From the NCBI RefSeq assembly GCF_042665155.1, contig NZ_JBHTCG010000006.1, forward strand, positions 248,001 through 312,000: DNA of 64,000 nucleotides. Direction: 5' to 3'. The position numbers and the translations under genes were made by a program. Each line of letters starts with the position of its first letter. The first letter of the stretch is position 1. The DNA comes from Sphaerisporangium rhizosphaerae. GTDB lineage: Bacteria; Actinomycetota; Actinomycetes; Streptosporangiales; Streptosporangiaceae. Under the pieces are notes generated by a model that had not been told where the DNA came from, made no database searches, and saw nothing but the letters and a program-made list of their open reading frames with translations. Shown piece after piece: positions 1-8,078 of this stretch.

Positions 1-804
1 GGCCACCGGAGCGGCCGGGTGCAGAACCAGATCTCGCACCGCGTGCGCGACGCCGCCCGCAGGCTCGCCGACCTGGAGCGCAGCCAGGTCCCCCCGCCCC
101 CGGCGCCGCTGCGCTTCCATCCCCCCGCCCTCGCCACCACCGCCACCTCTGCCACCGCCGCCACCTCCGGCGACCCGGCCGACTCCGCCCACTCCGGCGA
201 CTCCGCCCACTCGGGCATAGGCGAGGCCCCGCTCGCCGATGGGCTTCTGGTGTCGATGCGGGGGATCGGCGTACCGGGACGGCTCACGCTCGGCCGCCTC
301 GATGTCTCGGCGACCGATCGTCTGCTGGTCACCGGGCCCAACGGAGCGGGAAAGTCGACGCTTCTCGCGGTGCTGGCCGGGCGGCTGGACGCCTCCGGCG
401 CGGTGCGGCGGCGGCCCGCGCTGAGAGTCGGCCTGCTGGCCCAGGACACCGTGTTCGACCGACCGGACCGCACCGCTCTGGAAACCTACGAGCTGGCGCT
501 CGGGGCCGAGCGCGCCGAGTCGGTGCCGCTGCGCTCCCTCGGCCTGCTCGGCCCGCGAGAGCGCGGCAAGCGGGTCGGAGAACTGTCGGTCGGCCAGCGC
601 CGCCGCCTCGCGCTCGCGCTGCTCGTCGCGGACCCGCCCGAACTGCTGCTGCTCGACGAGCCGACGAACCACCTCTCGCCCCGCCTGTCCGACGAGCTCG
701 AGGAGGCCCTGGGCACGGGCCCCGGCGCCGTCGTGATCGCCAGCCATGACCGCTGGCTGCGCTCCCGCTGGCCGGGCCGCGAGATCGGCCTGCGGTCACC
801 CTGA
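1..804 (+). CDS. ABC-F family ATPase, C-terminal part (5' end outside window)
   Basis: The reading frame is open from the first base, so this is the 3' part of a longer gene. About 110 residues in there is a Walker A (GPNGAGKST), then the signature LSVGQRRRLALAL and a Walker B with LLLLDEPTNHL, followed by the switch His in ASHDRW. Asn-His after DEPT and the absence of membrane segments fit the second nucleotide-binding domain of ABC-F proteins, which act on ribosomes in translation or antibiotic protection. The first ~80 residues are the inter-domain linker and hold an Ala/Thr/Ser-rich stretch with DNA-level repetition. The product could be a housekeeping or a resistance ABC-F; the missing half would decide. 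The stop codon lies in a 65-bp tandem duplication. Confidence 0.85.
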   Translation, partial: GHRSGRVQNQISHRVRDAARRLADLERSQVPPPPAPLRFHPPALATTATSATAATSGDPADSAHSGDSAHSGIGEAPLADGLLVSMRGIGVPGRLTLGRLDVSATDRLLVTGPNGAGKSTLLAVLAGRLDASGAVRRRPALRVGLLAQDTVFDRPDRTALETYELALGAERAESVPLRSLGLLGPRERGKRVGELSVGQRRRLALALLVADPPELLLLDEPTNHLSPRLSDELEEALGTGPGAVVIASHDRWLRSRWPGREIGLRSP

Positions 805-896
805 GCCCTGTGGGAGGTGCGCCGGTGACCTGCTGGCCGGGCCGCGAGATCCGTCTGCGGTCCCCCTGGGCCGCGTAGGAGGTGGGCCGGGTGCGC
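767..896. repeat. 65-bp tandem duplication spanning the ABC-F stop codon
   Basis: Two head-to-tail copies of about 65 bp, 767-831 and 832-896. Both begin GCTGGCCGGGCCGCGAGATC and differ by scattered substitutions. The first copy holds the last 12 codons and stop of the ABC-F gene; the second is non-coding. Confidence 0.85.
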
Positions 897-913
897 CGGA
901 GCCGGCGCGGTCG

Positions 914-1894
914 TCAGGACCCGTGGCCGGGCGCCACCCCCACCCAGCGGTGGTAGGCGGCCAGGTCGACGTTGCCGCCGCACACGATGGTGACGACGTG
1001 CCGTCCGGCGAAGCGGTCACGGTCTTCGAGGATCGCCGCGATGCCGAGCGCGGCCGATGGTTCGACGACCAGACCGGCGTGGTCGAGGAGCATCCGCATC
1101 CCGGCCATGATCGACGCCTCCTGGACCAGGACGGCGTCGTCGGCGACCAGGAGCAGATCGTCCAGGACGGCCGGGATGGGACGACGGCCGGCGACGCCGT
1201 CGGCGATGGTGTCGGTCGAGTCGGTGGTGACGACGCGCCGCTCGCGGAAGGAGCGGGTCATCGCCGGTGCGCCCAGCGGCTGGACGCAGATCACCTCGAC
1301 CTCGGGCGCCAGGGCCTTGACCACATGACCCACGCCGGTGGCCAGTGCCCCGCCGCCAAGAGCGATCAGGACGGCGTCGAAGGACGGCTTGGAGTCCACC
1401 AGTTCCAGGCCGATGGTCGCCGCGCCCTCACAGGTCTCGATGTCCAGGCTGTCCTCGACCAGCCGGATGCCCTCGTACCGCGCGAGGTCCGCGGCCCGTT
1501 CGCGGGCCATGTCGAAGTCGCCGTCCACCAGCTCCAGCGTGGCGCCCAGCGCGCGGATGCGGCCGAGCTTGGCCGCGGGCGCGAAGCGGGAGGCCACGAC
1601 GGTGACGTCGAGCCCCCGCCCTCGTCCGGACCACGCGAGGGCCTGGCCGAGGTTGCCCGCGCTGGCGCACACCACGGCTCGCGAGCCACCGCCGGCGAGC
1701 AGGCTCGCGATCACCTCGGTGCCGCGGGCCTTGAAGCTGCGCACCGGGTTCGCCGTTTCGAGCTTGATGCTCACCGCGCAGCCCAGGCCGGGCTCCAGCG
1801 CGTCGCAGGGATACAGCGGAGTGTCGAGGAACATCGGGTCGATCAGCCGGCGAGCCGCCCGAATCCGAGCGGTGTCGAGGCGCGTCTCCTGCAC
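914..1894 (-). CDS. PLP-dependent threonine/serine dehydratase-like enzyme
   Basis: A 326-residue fold-type II PLP enzyme related to threonine ammonia-lyase and serine racemase. The PLP lysine is in SFKARG near residue 50, an Asn-bearing motif SAGNLGQAL follows, and the phosphate-binding loop GGGALATG is near residue 175. Length matches single-domain catabolic or biosynthetic-type dehydratases without the C-terminal ACT regulatory domain. The GTG at 1894 was chosen because the frame upstream does not look like protein and because a TACACT box (1903-1908) sits 8 nt before it, as in leaderless actinobacterial genes; no Shine-Dalgarno is present. Substrate (Thr, Ser or a D/L-hydroxy amino acid) cannot be read from the sequence. 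It converges on the ABC-F gene. Confidence 0.85.
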   Translation of the reverse strand: MQETRLDTARIRAARRLIDPMFLDTPLYPCDALEPGLGCAVSIKLETANPVRSFKARGTEVIASLLAGGGSRAVVCASAGNLGQALAWSGRGRGLDVTVVASRFAPAAKLGRIRALGATLELVDGDFDMARERAADLARYEGIRLVEDSLDIETCEGAATIGLELVDSKPSFDAVLIALGGGALATGVGHVVKALAPEVEVICVQPLGAPAMTRSFRERRVVTTDSTDTIADGVAGRRPIPAVLDDLLLVADDAVLVQEASIMAGMRMLLDHAGLVVEPSAALGIAAILEDRDRFAGRHVVTIVCGGNVDLAAYHRWVGVAPGHGS

Positions 1895-2171
1895 GAATCG
1901 GCAGTGTAGCGCGGTGGCCAGGGTTCGTCCCGGCCTGGTCGGGGTCCGTGACAGCAAGAACCCGTCCGGTCCGATCCTCGCGATCGCCGCCACCGAGTGG
2001 TCCGCCTTCCTGGGCGCGATCATGTCCGGACGCTCGAACGCCTGAGCACGTCCGTACACCAGAGCCGGGCCTTCGCCGTACGAAGGCGCCGGCATCGCCG
2101 TACACCCTTCCCGCCGCCGCGGCGCCTGTCCTCCGACACCCCTGCCGGAGGAGCCACCGGGCCCCGCGGCC

Positions 2172-2263
2172 CATGTGTCGGACGCCCGGCAGCTCATGTG
2201 TCGGACGCCCGGCAGCTCGTGTGTCGGGTGTTCGGTGGCTCGTGTGTCGGGCGCCCCACCGCC
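2172..2263. repeat. 23-bp tandem repeat, four units
   Basis: Units at 2172, 2195, 2218 and 2241; the first two are identical (beginning CATGTGTCGGACGCCCGGCA) and the last two diverge. More decayed relatives occur at about 2293 and 2316. Direct, unspaced repeats, not a CRISPR. Confidence 0.9.
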
Positions 2264-2474
2264 TTCGCGCGCGCCGGCCGCGCGCGTGGGCTCATGTAAT
2301 GGGCGCTCGGTGGCCCATGTGGGGGAGCCTCATGTGGGTGCGCTGTGAAAGGGGCGAACGGGGTGACCGGTGTCGGCGATCTGCCAACGAGCGCTGGAGC
2401 AGTGCACGGCGCCCGGAGGGCCTCTCGATGGCGATTTCTGTGATCAGATGATCGCAAAGCGTGAACATCGATCT

Positions 2475-2510
2475 TTGGGGATCGGTATGGTGATCGGTAT
2501 GATGCTCAGT
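2475..2510 (+). promoter_or_regulatory. Leaderless promoter and candidate operator of the toxin-antitoxin pair
   Basis: TTGGGG (2475-2480), 17-bp spacer, TATGAT (2498-2503), then 7 nt to the ATG at 2511. Two copies of GATCGGTATG (2480-2489 and 2492-2501), 12 bp apart, cover the spacer and -10 and are a plausible site for the ribbon-helix-helix antitoxin to autoregulate. Confidence 0.65.
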
Positions 2511-2789
2511 ATGGCCACCATGAAGATCACTGTTACCGTTCCCGAAGAACTGGTCGCCTACATCAGGGAGCAGGTGCAACAGGGCCACTTCGATTCTGTG
2601 TCCTCCTATATGACGCGAGCCGCTGAAAGCCTTAGGGACTTCGATCCACTCGATCTTTTGATCGCCAGCATGGTCGCCGAGACCGGTGAACCGGGTGAGG
2701 ACGCCAAGGCATGGGCGGATGAGGCGCTGGCCAAGGCCCGTGAGGCCAAGCGTGGTGCGGCTTCCGTGGCGGCGGATGACGCAGCGTGA
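2511..2789 (+). CDS. Ribbon-helix-helix antitoxin (ParD/VapB-like)
   Basis: A 92-residue acidic/basic protein. Residues 4-38 show the ribbon-helix-helix layout: a short hydrophobic strand (KITVTVP) followed by two helices (EELVAYIREQV and SVSSYMTRAA). The C-terminal half is charged and would be the toxin-binding tail. The start at 2511 is favoured over upstream codons because TATGAT lies 7 nt before it. The stop overlaps the GTG of the toxin gene by 4 nt. GC is visibly lower than in the flanking genes, which suggests transfer. The role (repressor and neutraliser of the adjacent PIN nuclease) is inferred from the pairing. Confidence 0.8.
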   Translation: MATMKITVTVPEELVAYIREQVQQGHFDSVSSYMTRAAESLRDFDPLDLLIASMVAETGEPGEDAKAWADEALAKAREAKRGAASVAADDAA

Positions 2790-3187
2790 ACCCTTATCCG
2801 GAGTACGTACTGGATTCCGGGGCGTTGATCGCTCTGGAGAGGGCGGACGAGCGTATGACGGCGCTCCTGTTGCAGGTGCGACGCGGACAGGCTCGCCTGG
2901 TTCTGCCCGATGCGGTTCTCGCGCAGGTGTGGAGGGGCGGTCATGGACGTCAGGCGCGTCTGGCGGCGCTGCTCGGACTGAAGCCGGAGCAGTGCGCCAA
3001 GGTTCCGTTGGACAGCGATGCCGCCAAGCGGATCGGCCTGAGAATCCGCGACTCGGGTCACGCGGACGTGATCGATGTGCACGTCGCGATCCTCGGGGAG
3101 GATCGCGACGCGGTGGTGATCACGTCGGATCGTGAGGACATTCTGCGTGCCGGCGCGGGGTCGAAGGAACGTCTGATCGAACTGTAG
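2786..3187 (+). CDS. PIN-domain ribonuclease toxin (VapC-like)
   Basis: A 133-residue PIN domain. Acidic residues expected at the metal site are visible: Asp in YVLDSGALIALER near the N-terminus, Asp in DAVLAQVW near residue 42, Asp in HADVIDVHVAI near residue 95, and Asp in VITSDREDI near residue 115. The family cleaves RNA with Mg2+ or Mn2+ and is held inactive by the cognate antitoxin. The GTG start forms a GTGA overlap with the antitoxin stop, so translation is probably coupled. Low GC like its partner. No other mobile-element gene is adjacent. Confidence 0.85.
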   Translation: MNPYPEYVLDSGALIALERADERMTALLLQVRRGQARLVLPDAVLAQVWRGGHGRQARLAALLGLKPEQCAKVPLDSDAAKRIGLRIRDSGHADVIDVHVAILGEDRDAVVITSDREDILRAGAGSKERLIEL

Positions 3188-3294
3188 AGGGCCTGATCAC
3201 GCAGGCCGATGAAAGCCCGCGCTCGAAATCGAATCGCTGGGACGGATGCCCCACGAATTCGACTACGCCCGATCGGTCGGCTGGGAAGATCTTG

Positions 3295-5085
3295 TCAGCG
3301 GAGGGGGCGGCCTTCGCGGGGGTGGCGGGGGTGGAGGTTCTCGTAGGCGCGCAGGCCGTCGTAGGCGCGGTCGATGCGGGACTTCAGACGGGCGGCGCCG
3401 CGGGCCGGCAGGCTCCAGCCGCCGTCGACGCGGACCAGCCGGACACCGGGGGACTCCAGCCAGCGCAGGATGCACTCGGTCTCTTCGGCGATGGCGGCCG
3501 GGAGCGGGCCAGGCCCGGGCGTGACGGTCTCGGCGGTGGCGACCAAGGCGTCGACGTACGGAGTCGGGTGGGCGCCCTTGGGCATCACGCCCGCCGCGGT
3601 CAGGCGGCCGTACCGCACGACGTGGATGTCCCAGCCGCCGTCGAACGCGGGGCTGGCGGCGATCAGCTCGGGTATGCCGGTCAGCGACCGCAGCCGCTGC
3701 ATGCGCGCCGCCGTGCGCACGTAGACGGCCAGCCGGTCGCGGTCGACCGCGGCCTCCTCATAGCGCTGCTCGGCGGCCAGCCGCTGCATGCGGGCCTCCA
3801 GCGCCGAGAACACCGGGCCCGGGTCGTGTTCCATGGCGGCGCGGGCCTCGTCGGCGTGGCGCCGGTACTCGTCGACCCCCTGGCGGCCCTCGCACGGCGC
3901 CCCGCAGCGGCCCATCTCGGCCAGCACGCACGCGGGACGGCTGGTGCGCGTGGAGATGCGCTCGGTGCACTGCCGCAGCGGCACGGCCTCGTGCAGCGCC
4001 GACTTGGCGTCCTCGGCGCCGCGCGCGGAGGTGAAGGGGCCGAGGTAAGTGCCCTGGTCGGCCTTGACCTCGCGGACGACGGACAGGCGGGGGAACGGCT
4101 CGTCGGTCAGTTTGAGCCAGACGACCTTCTCGGGGAACCGCGACCGGCGGTTGTAGCGGGGCTTGGTCGCCCCGATCAGCCGCAGCTCGCGCACCTCGGC
4201 CTCCAGGCCGGTGGCGCAGACGATCGGCCGCACCCGCTCGGCGATGCCGATCATCTCGCGGATGCGCGGCCGGGTCTCGCTGGCGGTGAAGTAGGACTTG
4301 ACCCGCTGGCGCAGGTCGCCGCTCTTGCCGACGTACAGGGCCTCGCCGCGTTCGTCCTCGAAGACGTAGACGCCGGGGGCGCTCGGGATGCTCGCGGCCA
4401 GGTGACGCTTGCGCTTCTGCTCGGGGGTGGGGGCCCTGACGAAGCCCTTGAGCTCTTCGAGGGTCTGCACGCCGTAGGCCCCGACGCGTTCGATGAGCGC
4501 GTGCAGGACGTCGACGGTCGCCTTGGCGTCGGCCAGGGCGCGGTGACACGGCTCGGTGCCGCTGCGGAAGACCCGGGCCAGCGTGGAGAGCTTGCAGTTG
4601 GGCACCTCGTCGCGCGTCAGGACGCGCCGGGCCAGGTCGGCGGTGTCGACCACCGGGTTGGCCGGGGGAGGGTAGCCGTGGGCCTGGCAGTTGGCCTTGA
4701 TGAAGCCGACGTCGAAGGGGGCGTTGTGCGCGACCAGCGTGGCGCCGCGCGTGAACTCCAGGAACGCGGGCAGGACCTGCTCGATGCGCGGCGCGGCCAT
4801 GACCATCACGTCGGTGATGCCGGTGAGCACGGCGATGAACGGCGGGATGGGACGGCCGGGGTCGACGAGCGTGGCGAACTCGCCGAGCACCTCGCCACCG
4901 CGCACCTTGACCGCGCCGATCTCGGTGATGGCGTGCTCGGCGGACGAACCACCCGTCGTCTCCAGGTCGAACACGACGAAGGTCACCTGGTCGAGGGGCG
5001 TGCCCAGATCGTCCAGAGTTCCTTGAACACCGATCTCCACGCCCATGACCATACGATCGCGGTCCGACAGTTCCGCACCGGCCAT
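3295..5085 (-). CDS. DEDDh exonuclease fused to GIY-YIG/UvrC-like nuclease domain
   Basis: About 596 residues. The N-terminal 190 form a DEDDh 3'-5' exonuclease like DNA polymerase III epsilon: FDLETTG (Exo I), HNAPFDVGF (Exo II) and HRALADAKAT (Exo III). A GIY-YIG endonuclease domain as in UvrC/Cho follows from about residue 235 (PGVYVFEDERGEALYVGKS, then Arg and a downstream Glu). The remainder resembles the Cys-bearing and UvrB-binding-like part of the M. tuberculosis Rv2191 family. It is likely a DNA repair nuclease making an incision and then trimming, but substrates are inferred. The start is uncertain: ATG at 5085 is used; GTG 5097 and ATGs at 5052 and 5046 are alternatives and none has a strong Shine-Dalgarno. 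Confidence 0.88.
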   Translation of the reverse strand: MAGAELSDRDRMVMGVEIGVQGTLDDLGTPLDQVTFVVFDLETTGGSSAEHAITEIGAVKVRGGEVLGEFATLVDPGRPIPPFIAVLTGITDVMVMAAPRIEQVLPAFLEFTRGATLVAHNAPFDVGFIKANCQAHGYPPPANPVVDTADLARRVLTRDEVPNCKLSTLARVFRSGTEPCHRALADAKATVDVLHALIERVGAYGVQTLEELKGFVRAPTPEQKRKRHLAASIPSAPGVYVFEDERGEALYVGKSGDLRQRVKSYFTASETRPRIREMIGIAERVRPIVCATGLEAEVRELRLIGATKPRYNRRSRFPEKVVWLKLTDEPFPRLSVVREVKADQGTYLGPFTSARGAEDAKSALHEAVPLRQCTERISTRTSRPACVLAEMGRCGAPCEGRQGVDEYRRHADEARAAMEHDPGPVFSALEARMQRLAAEQRYEEAAVDRDRLAVYVRTAARMQRLRSLTGIPELIAASPAFDGGWDIHVVRYGRLTAAGVMPKGAHPTPYVDALVATAETVTPGPGPLPAAIAEETECILRWLESPGVRLVRVDGGWSLPARGAARLKSRIDRAYDGLRAYENLHPRHPREGRPLR

Positions 5086-5335
5086 GCCCGATCGCACCGG
5101 CCCGTGGGTTCGCCGCCCCGCGGCGGGCGGCCTTCACCGCCGCGCGCACCTGCGGCGACACTCCGTCAACGCGCCGTTCGCCGGTCGGCGGTCCGGCGCA
5201 AGGGGGTCTGACACGGCACTTGTGGGGCGGCCGTGAGCCAGGAACCGGGTGGGAACGGCGCTGACCACGAACGTGCCAGCCGTACCCTTGTCGGATAGAC
5301 GAAATTTGAATGGCCAGTCAGCTAGGGGACGACGG

Positions 5336-6658
5336 ATGAGTTCAGCCGGAGAAGGCCTGTCTCGCCCGCTGCCCGAGCAGGTCCGCTTACACGTCGTCGA
5401 GCTCGCCGCCCAGGTGCTCGGCACGATGCAGCCCGCGATGATCCCCGCTCCGTTGAAGGGCATCGCGAGGTTCGATCCGCGCAAGCGCGCCCGCCTGGGC
5501 AGCGCGCCGATCGCCGCGCAACTCGAGACCGACAAGGAGTTCCGCGAGACCGTCGCCGAGAGCCTCAAGGAGGCGTGGCCCGAGCTGGTGGCCAGCCTGG
5601 AGGAGGGCACGGTGCCGCCGGCGGCCGAGCCGGTGCTCGTCGCCGCCGCGGCCTACCTGACGCGCCCTCCCGGCTGGCCCGACCTGGTGGAGACCGCCCG
5701 CTCCGACCTGGAGCAGGCGGCGGCCGTCGCCGAGGGCAGCGCCCAGGAGCAGACCGTCGTGCGCCTGCGCGAGCAGCTCGCCGCGCAGAAGGCCGCCGCC
5801 AAGGAGGAGGCCGAGCGGCTGCGCGACCAGCTCAAGGCGTCCCGCGCCGAGGTGGCCGACCTGCGGCGCAAGCTGCACGACGCCCGCGAACGGGGCAGGC
5901 TGGCCGAGGAGCGGGCCGCCGAGCTGCGGGCGCTCGAGCAGGAGGTCCGCACGGCGGTGTCCTCCGCGACCAGCGCGGCCGAAAGCGAGCTTCGCAAACT
6001 CCGCGAACGCCTGTCCGACGCCGAGCGAGCCCTCGAGGCCAGCCGCCGCGCCGCGCGCGAGGGCCGCAGCATCGAGGACGCCCGCATCCGCGTCCTGCTG
6101 GACACCTTGCAGGACGCGGCCGCCGGCCTGCGCAGCGAGCTCGCGCTGCCCGTGGCGATCAGCAAGCCGGCCGACTCGGTGAGCGCCGTGACCCCCGGCA
6201 CGCCCTCGGTGCGCGCCGTGCCGGCCCGTGCCCTGGCCGATGACGACCCGGTGCTGCTGGACCAGCTGCTGGCCATCCCGCACCTGCACCTCGTCGTGGA
6301 CGGCTACAACGTCACCAAGACCGGCTACCCGTCGCTCACCCTGCTGGACCAGCGGTCGCGGCTGCTCACCGGCCTCGGCGGGCTGGCCGTGCAGACCAGG
6401 GTCGAGGTCACCTGCGTGTTCGACGGCGCCGAGCTGAACGGCCCGGTCCAGGTGTCGGCGCCGCGCGGCGTGCGGGTGCTGTTCAGCGCGCCGGGGGAGA
6501 TCGCCGACGACCTCATCCGGCAGCTCGTGCGCGCCGAGCCGCCCGGCCGGGCCGTCGCGGTGGTGTCCTCCGACCGCGAGGTCGCCGACTCGGTGCGGCG
6601 CATGGGCGCCCGTCCCGTGCCCTCCACGCTGCTGCTGCGCCGCCTCGGCCGTTCCTGA
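5336..6658 (+). CDS. NYN-domain (YacP-like) RNA-processing protein with coiled coil
   Basis: A 440-residue protein. The first ~150 residues are a conserved helical region; residues ~150-290 are Ala/Glu/Arg-rich heptads forming a long coiled coil; the C-terminal ~130 form an NYN nuclease domain with VVDGYNVTK, a central CVFDGAE and VVSSDREVADSVRR, the acidic positions expected for a PIN-like metal site (YacP/Rae1 group). The ATG at 5336 has AGGGGA 7 nt upstream; the longer frame beginning at 5249 has no such support. It lies just before an NlpC/P60 gene. An endoribonuclease or RNA-binding role is likely; partners are unknown. Confidence 0.83.
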   Translation: MSSAGEGLSRPLPEQVRLHVVELAAQVLGTMQPAMIPAPLKGIARFDPRKRARLGSAPIAAQLETDKEFRETVAESLKEAWPELVASLEEGTVPPAAEPVLVAAAAYLTRPPGWPDLVETARSDLEQAAAVAEGSAQEQTVVRLREQLAAQKAAAKEEAERLRDQLKASRAEVADLRRKLHDARERGRLAEERAAELRALEQEVRTAVSSATSAAESELRKLRERLSDAERALEASRRAAREGRSIEDARIRVLLDTLQDAAAGLRSELALPVAISKPADSVSAVTPGTPSVRAVPARALADDDPVLLDQLLAIPHLHLVVDGYNVTKTGYPSLTLLDQRSRLLTGLGGLAVQTRVEVTCVFDGAELNGPVQVSAPRGVRVLFSAPGEIADDLIRQLVRAEPPGRAVAVVSSDREVADSVRRMGARPVPSTLLLRRLGRS

Positions 6659-6697
6659 CGACGCCCGTTCCTGGCGACGCCCATCCGTGACGACGCC
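6650..6697. repeat. 16-bp tandem repeat, three units, over the NYN stop codon
   Basis: Units at 6650, 6666 and 6682 with pattern CGTTCCTGACGACGCC; the first contains the stop codon TGA (6656-6658). Confidence 0.85.
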
Positions 6698-6719
6698 CGT
6701 CCGCCCGCCGCGGACGGGC
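6695..6719 (+). terminator. Hairpin after the NYN gene
   Basis: GCCCGTCCG (6695-6703), a 7-nt loop, then CGGACGGGC (6711-6719), a perfect 9-bp stem. There is no T run, which is common in high-GC actinobacteria. Confidence 0.6.
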
Positions 6720-6833
6720 CGTGGTCCCATGGCGCCCGGCGCCCGCGACTGTCGTGGCGACGCGATTTCCCATCGCTTGACTGTTCTCAAACCATTTACT
6801 GGCGAAGAGGTGCAGGTATCCATGCCTTTTCTG

Positions 6834-6839
6834 TAGGAT
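6834..6839 (+). promoter_or_regulatory. Candidate -10 box of the first NlpC/P60 gene
   Basis: TAGGAT at 6834-6839 would start a transcript near 6846 with a ~40-nt leader containing AGGGAG before the GTG at 6888. The -35 region is not clear. Confidence 0.4.
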
Positions 6840-6887
6840 CACCGCCCAGGTTGTCTCACTTGTCTCGCAGAGGGAGCTGGCGTCCCA

Positions 6888-7874
6888 GTGGTCGTGCGTG
6901 GGATCCGGGCGATAGGGCGGATACCTTTGGCCGCCGGTCTGATCGTCGCCGTCATGGCGACCCAGACGGGCGGAGCGGAGGCCAAGCCGAAGCCGACGAT
7001 CGCCCAGACGAAGGCGCGGCTGGCCAAGCTCAACGACCAGGCCGACAAGGTGGTGGACCGCTACAACCTGGCCGGCGAGCAGTGGAAGAAGGCCAGGAAG
7101 GAGTACAACTCCCTCAACGGCCGTCTGAAGGGCGAGCTCGGCCGCGTCGATGACCTGCGCGTCGGCCTGGTGTCGGTCGCGATCAGCACCTACCAGTCCG
7201 GTGACGTCCTGTCCTGGTCCAACCTGATCACCCAGCCCGACCCCGAGGCGCTGCTGGCCGGGCTGGCCTCCATCGACCAGATGTCGGCGGGCCAGTCACG
7301 CACGATCAGCGCGTACGAGCAGGCCACCCGGTCGCTCAAGGGTCAGCGCGACAAGGCCAAGGGCGCCTACGACAAGGCCGTCAAGCTGCTGGACGACCTG
7401 CGCCGGCAGAAGAAGGACGTCGAGAAGCTGGTCGGGGAGCAGGAGCGGCTCCTGCGCAAGCTGAACGCCTACAACCCCGGCAATCCGAACAGCCCAGGCA
7501 TCAAGTACACCGGGGCCGCCTCCGGCAACGCCCGCGCGGCGCTGCAGTTCGCCTTCGCGCAGGTCGGCAAGCCCTACCGCTACGGCGGCACCGGGCCGGG
7601 AGCCTGGGACTGCTCGGGGCTCACCCAGGCGTCCTGGCGGGCGGCCGGGGTCAGCCTGCCGCGCACCGCCGCCCAGCAGTACTCCTGGGGCGCCTCCCGC
7701 CGGGTCTCCCTGAACGCCCTGCAGCCGGGCGACCTGCTGTTCGCCGCGGGCCTCGGTCACGTCGGCATGTACGCGGGCGGCGGCAAGATGGTGCACGCGC
7801 CCCGCACCGGAGACGTCGTCAAGGTCGTCCCCCTCTCCAGCTACAGGGGGATCATCGGCGCCGTCCGCCCCTGA
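6888..7874 (+). CDS. Secreted NlpC/P60 (C40) peptidoglycan endopeptidase with coiled coil
   Basis: A 328-residue exported cell-wall hydrolase. A signal peptide ends near residue 30 (hydrophobic core, then GGAEAKPKP). Residues ~35-200 are charged helices predicted to form a coiled coil. The C-terminal NlpC/P60 domain (~218-328) has the catalytic Cys in WDCSGLTQASW and the His in LGHVGMYAGGGKMVH. The architecture matches mycobacterial RipA/RipB/Rv2190c-type enzymes, which cut D-Glu-mDAP bonds during growth and division. The start is GTG with AGGGAG 11 nt upstream. In contrast to the second C40 gene at 11820, no ydaO riboswitch precedes it. Confidence 0.92.
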   Translation: MVVRGIRAIGRIPLAAGLIVAVMATQTGGAEAKPKPTIAQTKARLAKLNDQADKVVDRYNLAGEQWKKARKEYNSLNGRLKGELGRVDDLRVGLVSVAISTYQSGDVLSWSNLITQPDPEALLAGLASIDQMSAGQSRTISAYEQATRSLKGQRDKAKGAYDKAVKLLDDLRRQKKDVEKLVGEQERLLRKLNAYNPGNPNSPGIKYTGAASGNARAALQFAFAQVGKPYRYGGTGPGAWDCSGLTQASWRAAGVSLPRTAAQQYSWGASRRVSLNALQPGDLLFAAGLGHVGMYAGGGKMVHAPRTGDVVKVVPLSSYRGIIGAVRP

Positions 7875-7894
7875 CGCACCGCACGGACCACGCC

Positions 7895-7928
7895 ACGCCC
7901 CCGGCCGGGACTTCCGGCCCGGGGGCGT
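7895..7928 (+). terminator. Hairpin after the first NlpC/P60 gene
   Basis: ACGCCCCC pairs with GGGGGCGT, extended inward by CCGG/CCGG with one mismatched base. No T run. Confidence 0.65.
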
Positions 7929-7931
7929 TCG

Positions 7932-8016
7932 CGTTCTACGGCCGAGCACGTTCTGCGGCCGAGCGTGTTTTACGGCCCAGCACGTTCTACGAGTCAGCGC
8001 GTTCTACGACCCGGAG
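7932..8016. repeat. 17-bp tandem repeat, five units
   Basis: Units at 7932, 7949, 7966, 7983 and 8000, consensus CGTTCTACGGCCGAGCA, increasingly diverged rightwards. They lie between the convergent NlpC/P60 and methyltransferase genes. Confidence 0.9.
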
Positions 8017-8039
8017 CGCGGTCTGTGGCCGGCGCGGGG

Positions 8040-8078
8040 AGCCGGTCAGGGGAGCCGGTCAGGGGAGCCGGTCAGGGG
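8040..8078. repeat. 13-bp tandem repeat, three units, over the methyltransferase stop codon
   Basis: Three perfect copies of AGCCGGTCAGGGG at 8040, 8053 and 8066. The third supplies the stop codon (TCA at 8072-8074) of the methyltransferase on the minus strand. Confidence 0.9.

Larger units (their letters stand above)
1895..2510. other. 616-bp gene-free interval with repeats and TA promoter
   Basis: No convincing gene on either strand; the open frames here overlap tandem repeats and lack protein-like composition. The interval holds the leaderless promoter of the dehydratase at its left end, a 23-bp tandem array (2172-2263) with degenerate outliers to about 2340, and the promoter/operator of the toxin-antitoxin pair at the right. 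GC content falls towards the right end. Confidence 0.7.

Noticed and set aside
2172..2263. CRISPR array
   Set aside because: Repeats are directly adjacent without spacers and decay gradually; the same holds for the arrays at 7932, 12712 and 13034.
3292..5211. Plus-strand 639-codon frame opposite the DEDDh/GIY-YIG gene
   Set aside because: Shadow frame; the minus strand carries the recognisable exonuclease and GIY-YIG motifs.
6659..6887. ydaO riboswitch before the first NlpC/P60 gene
   Set aside because: None of the conserved blocks seen at 11651-11806 occur here; only a hairpin, a short repeat and a TAGGAT box.
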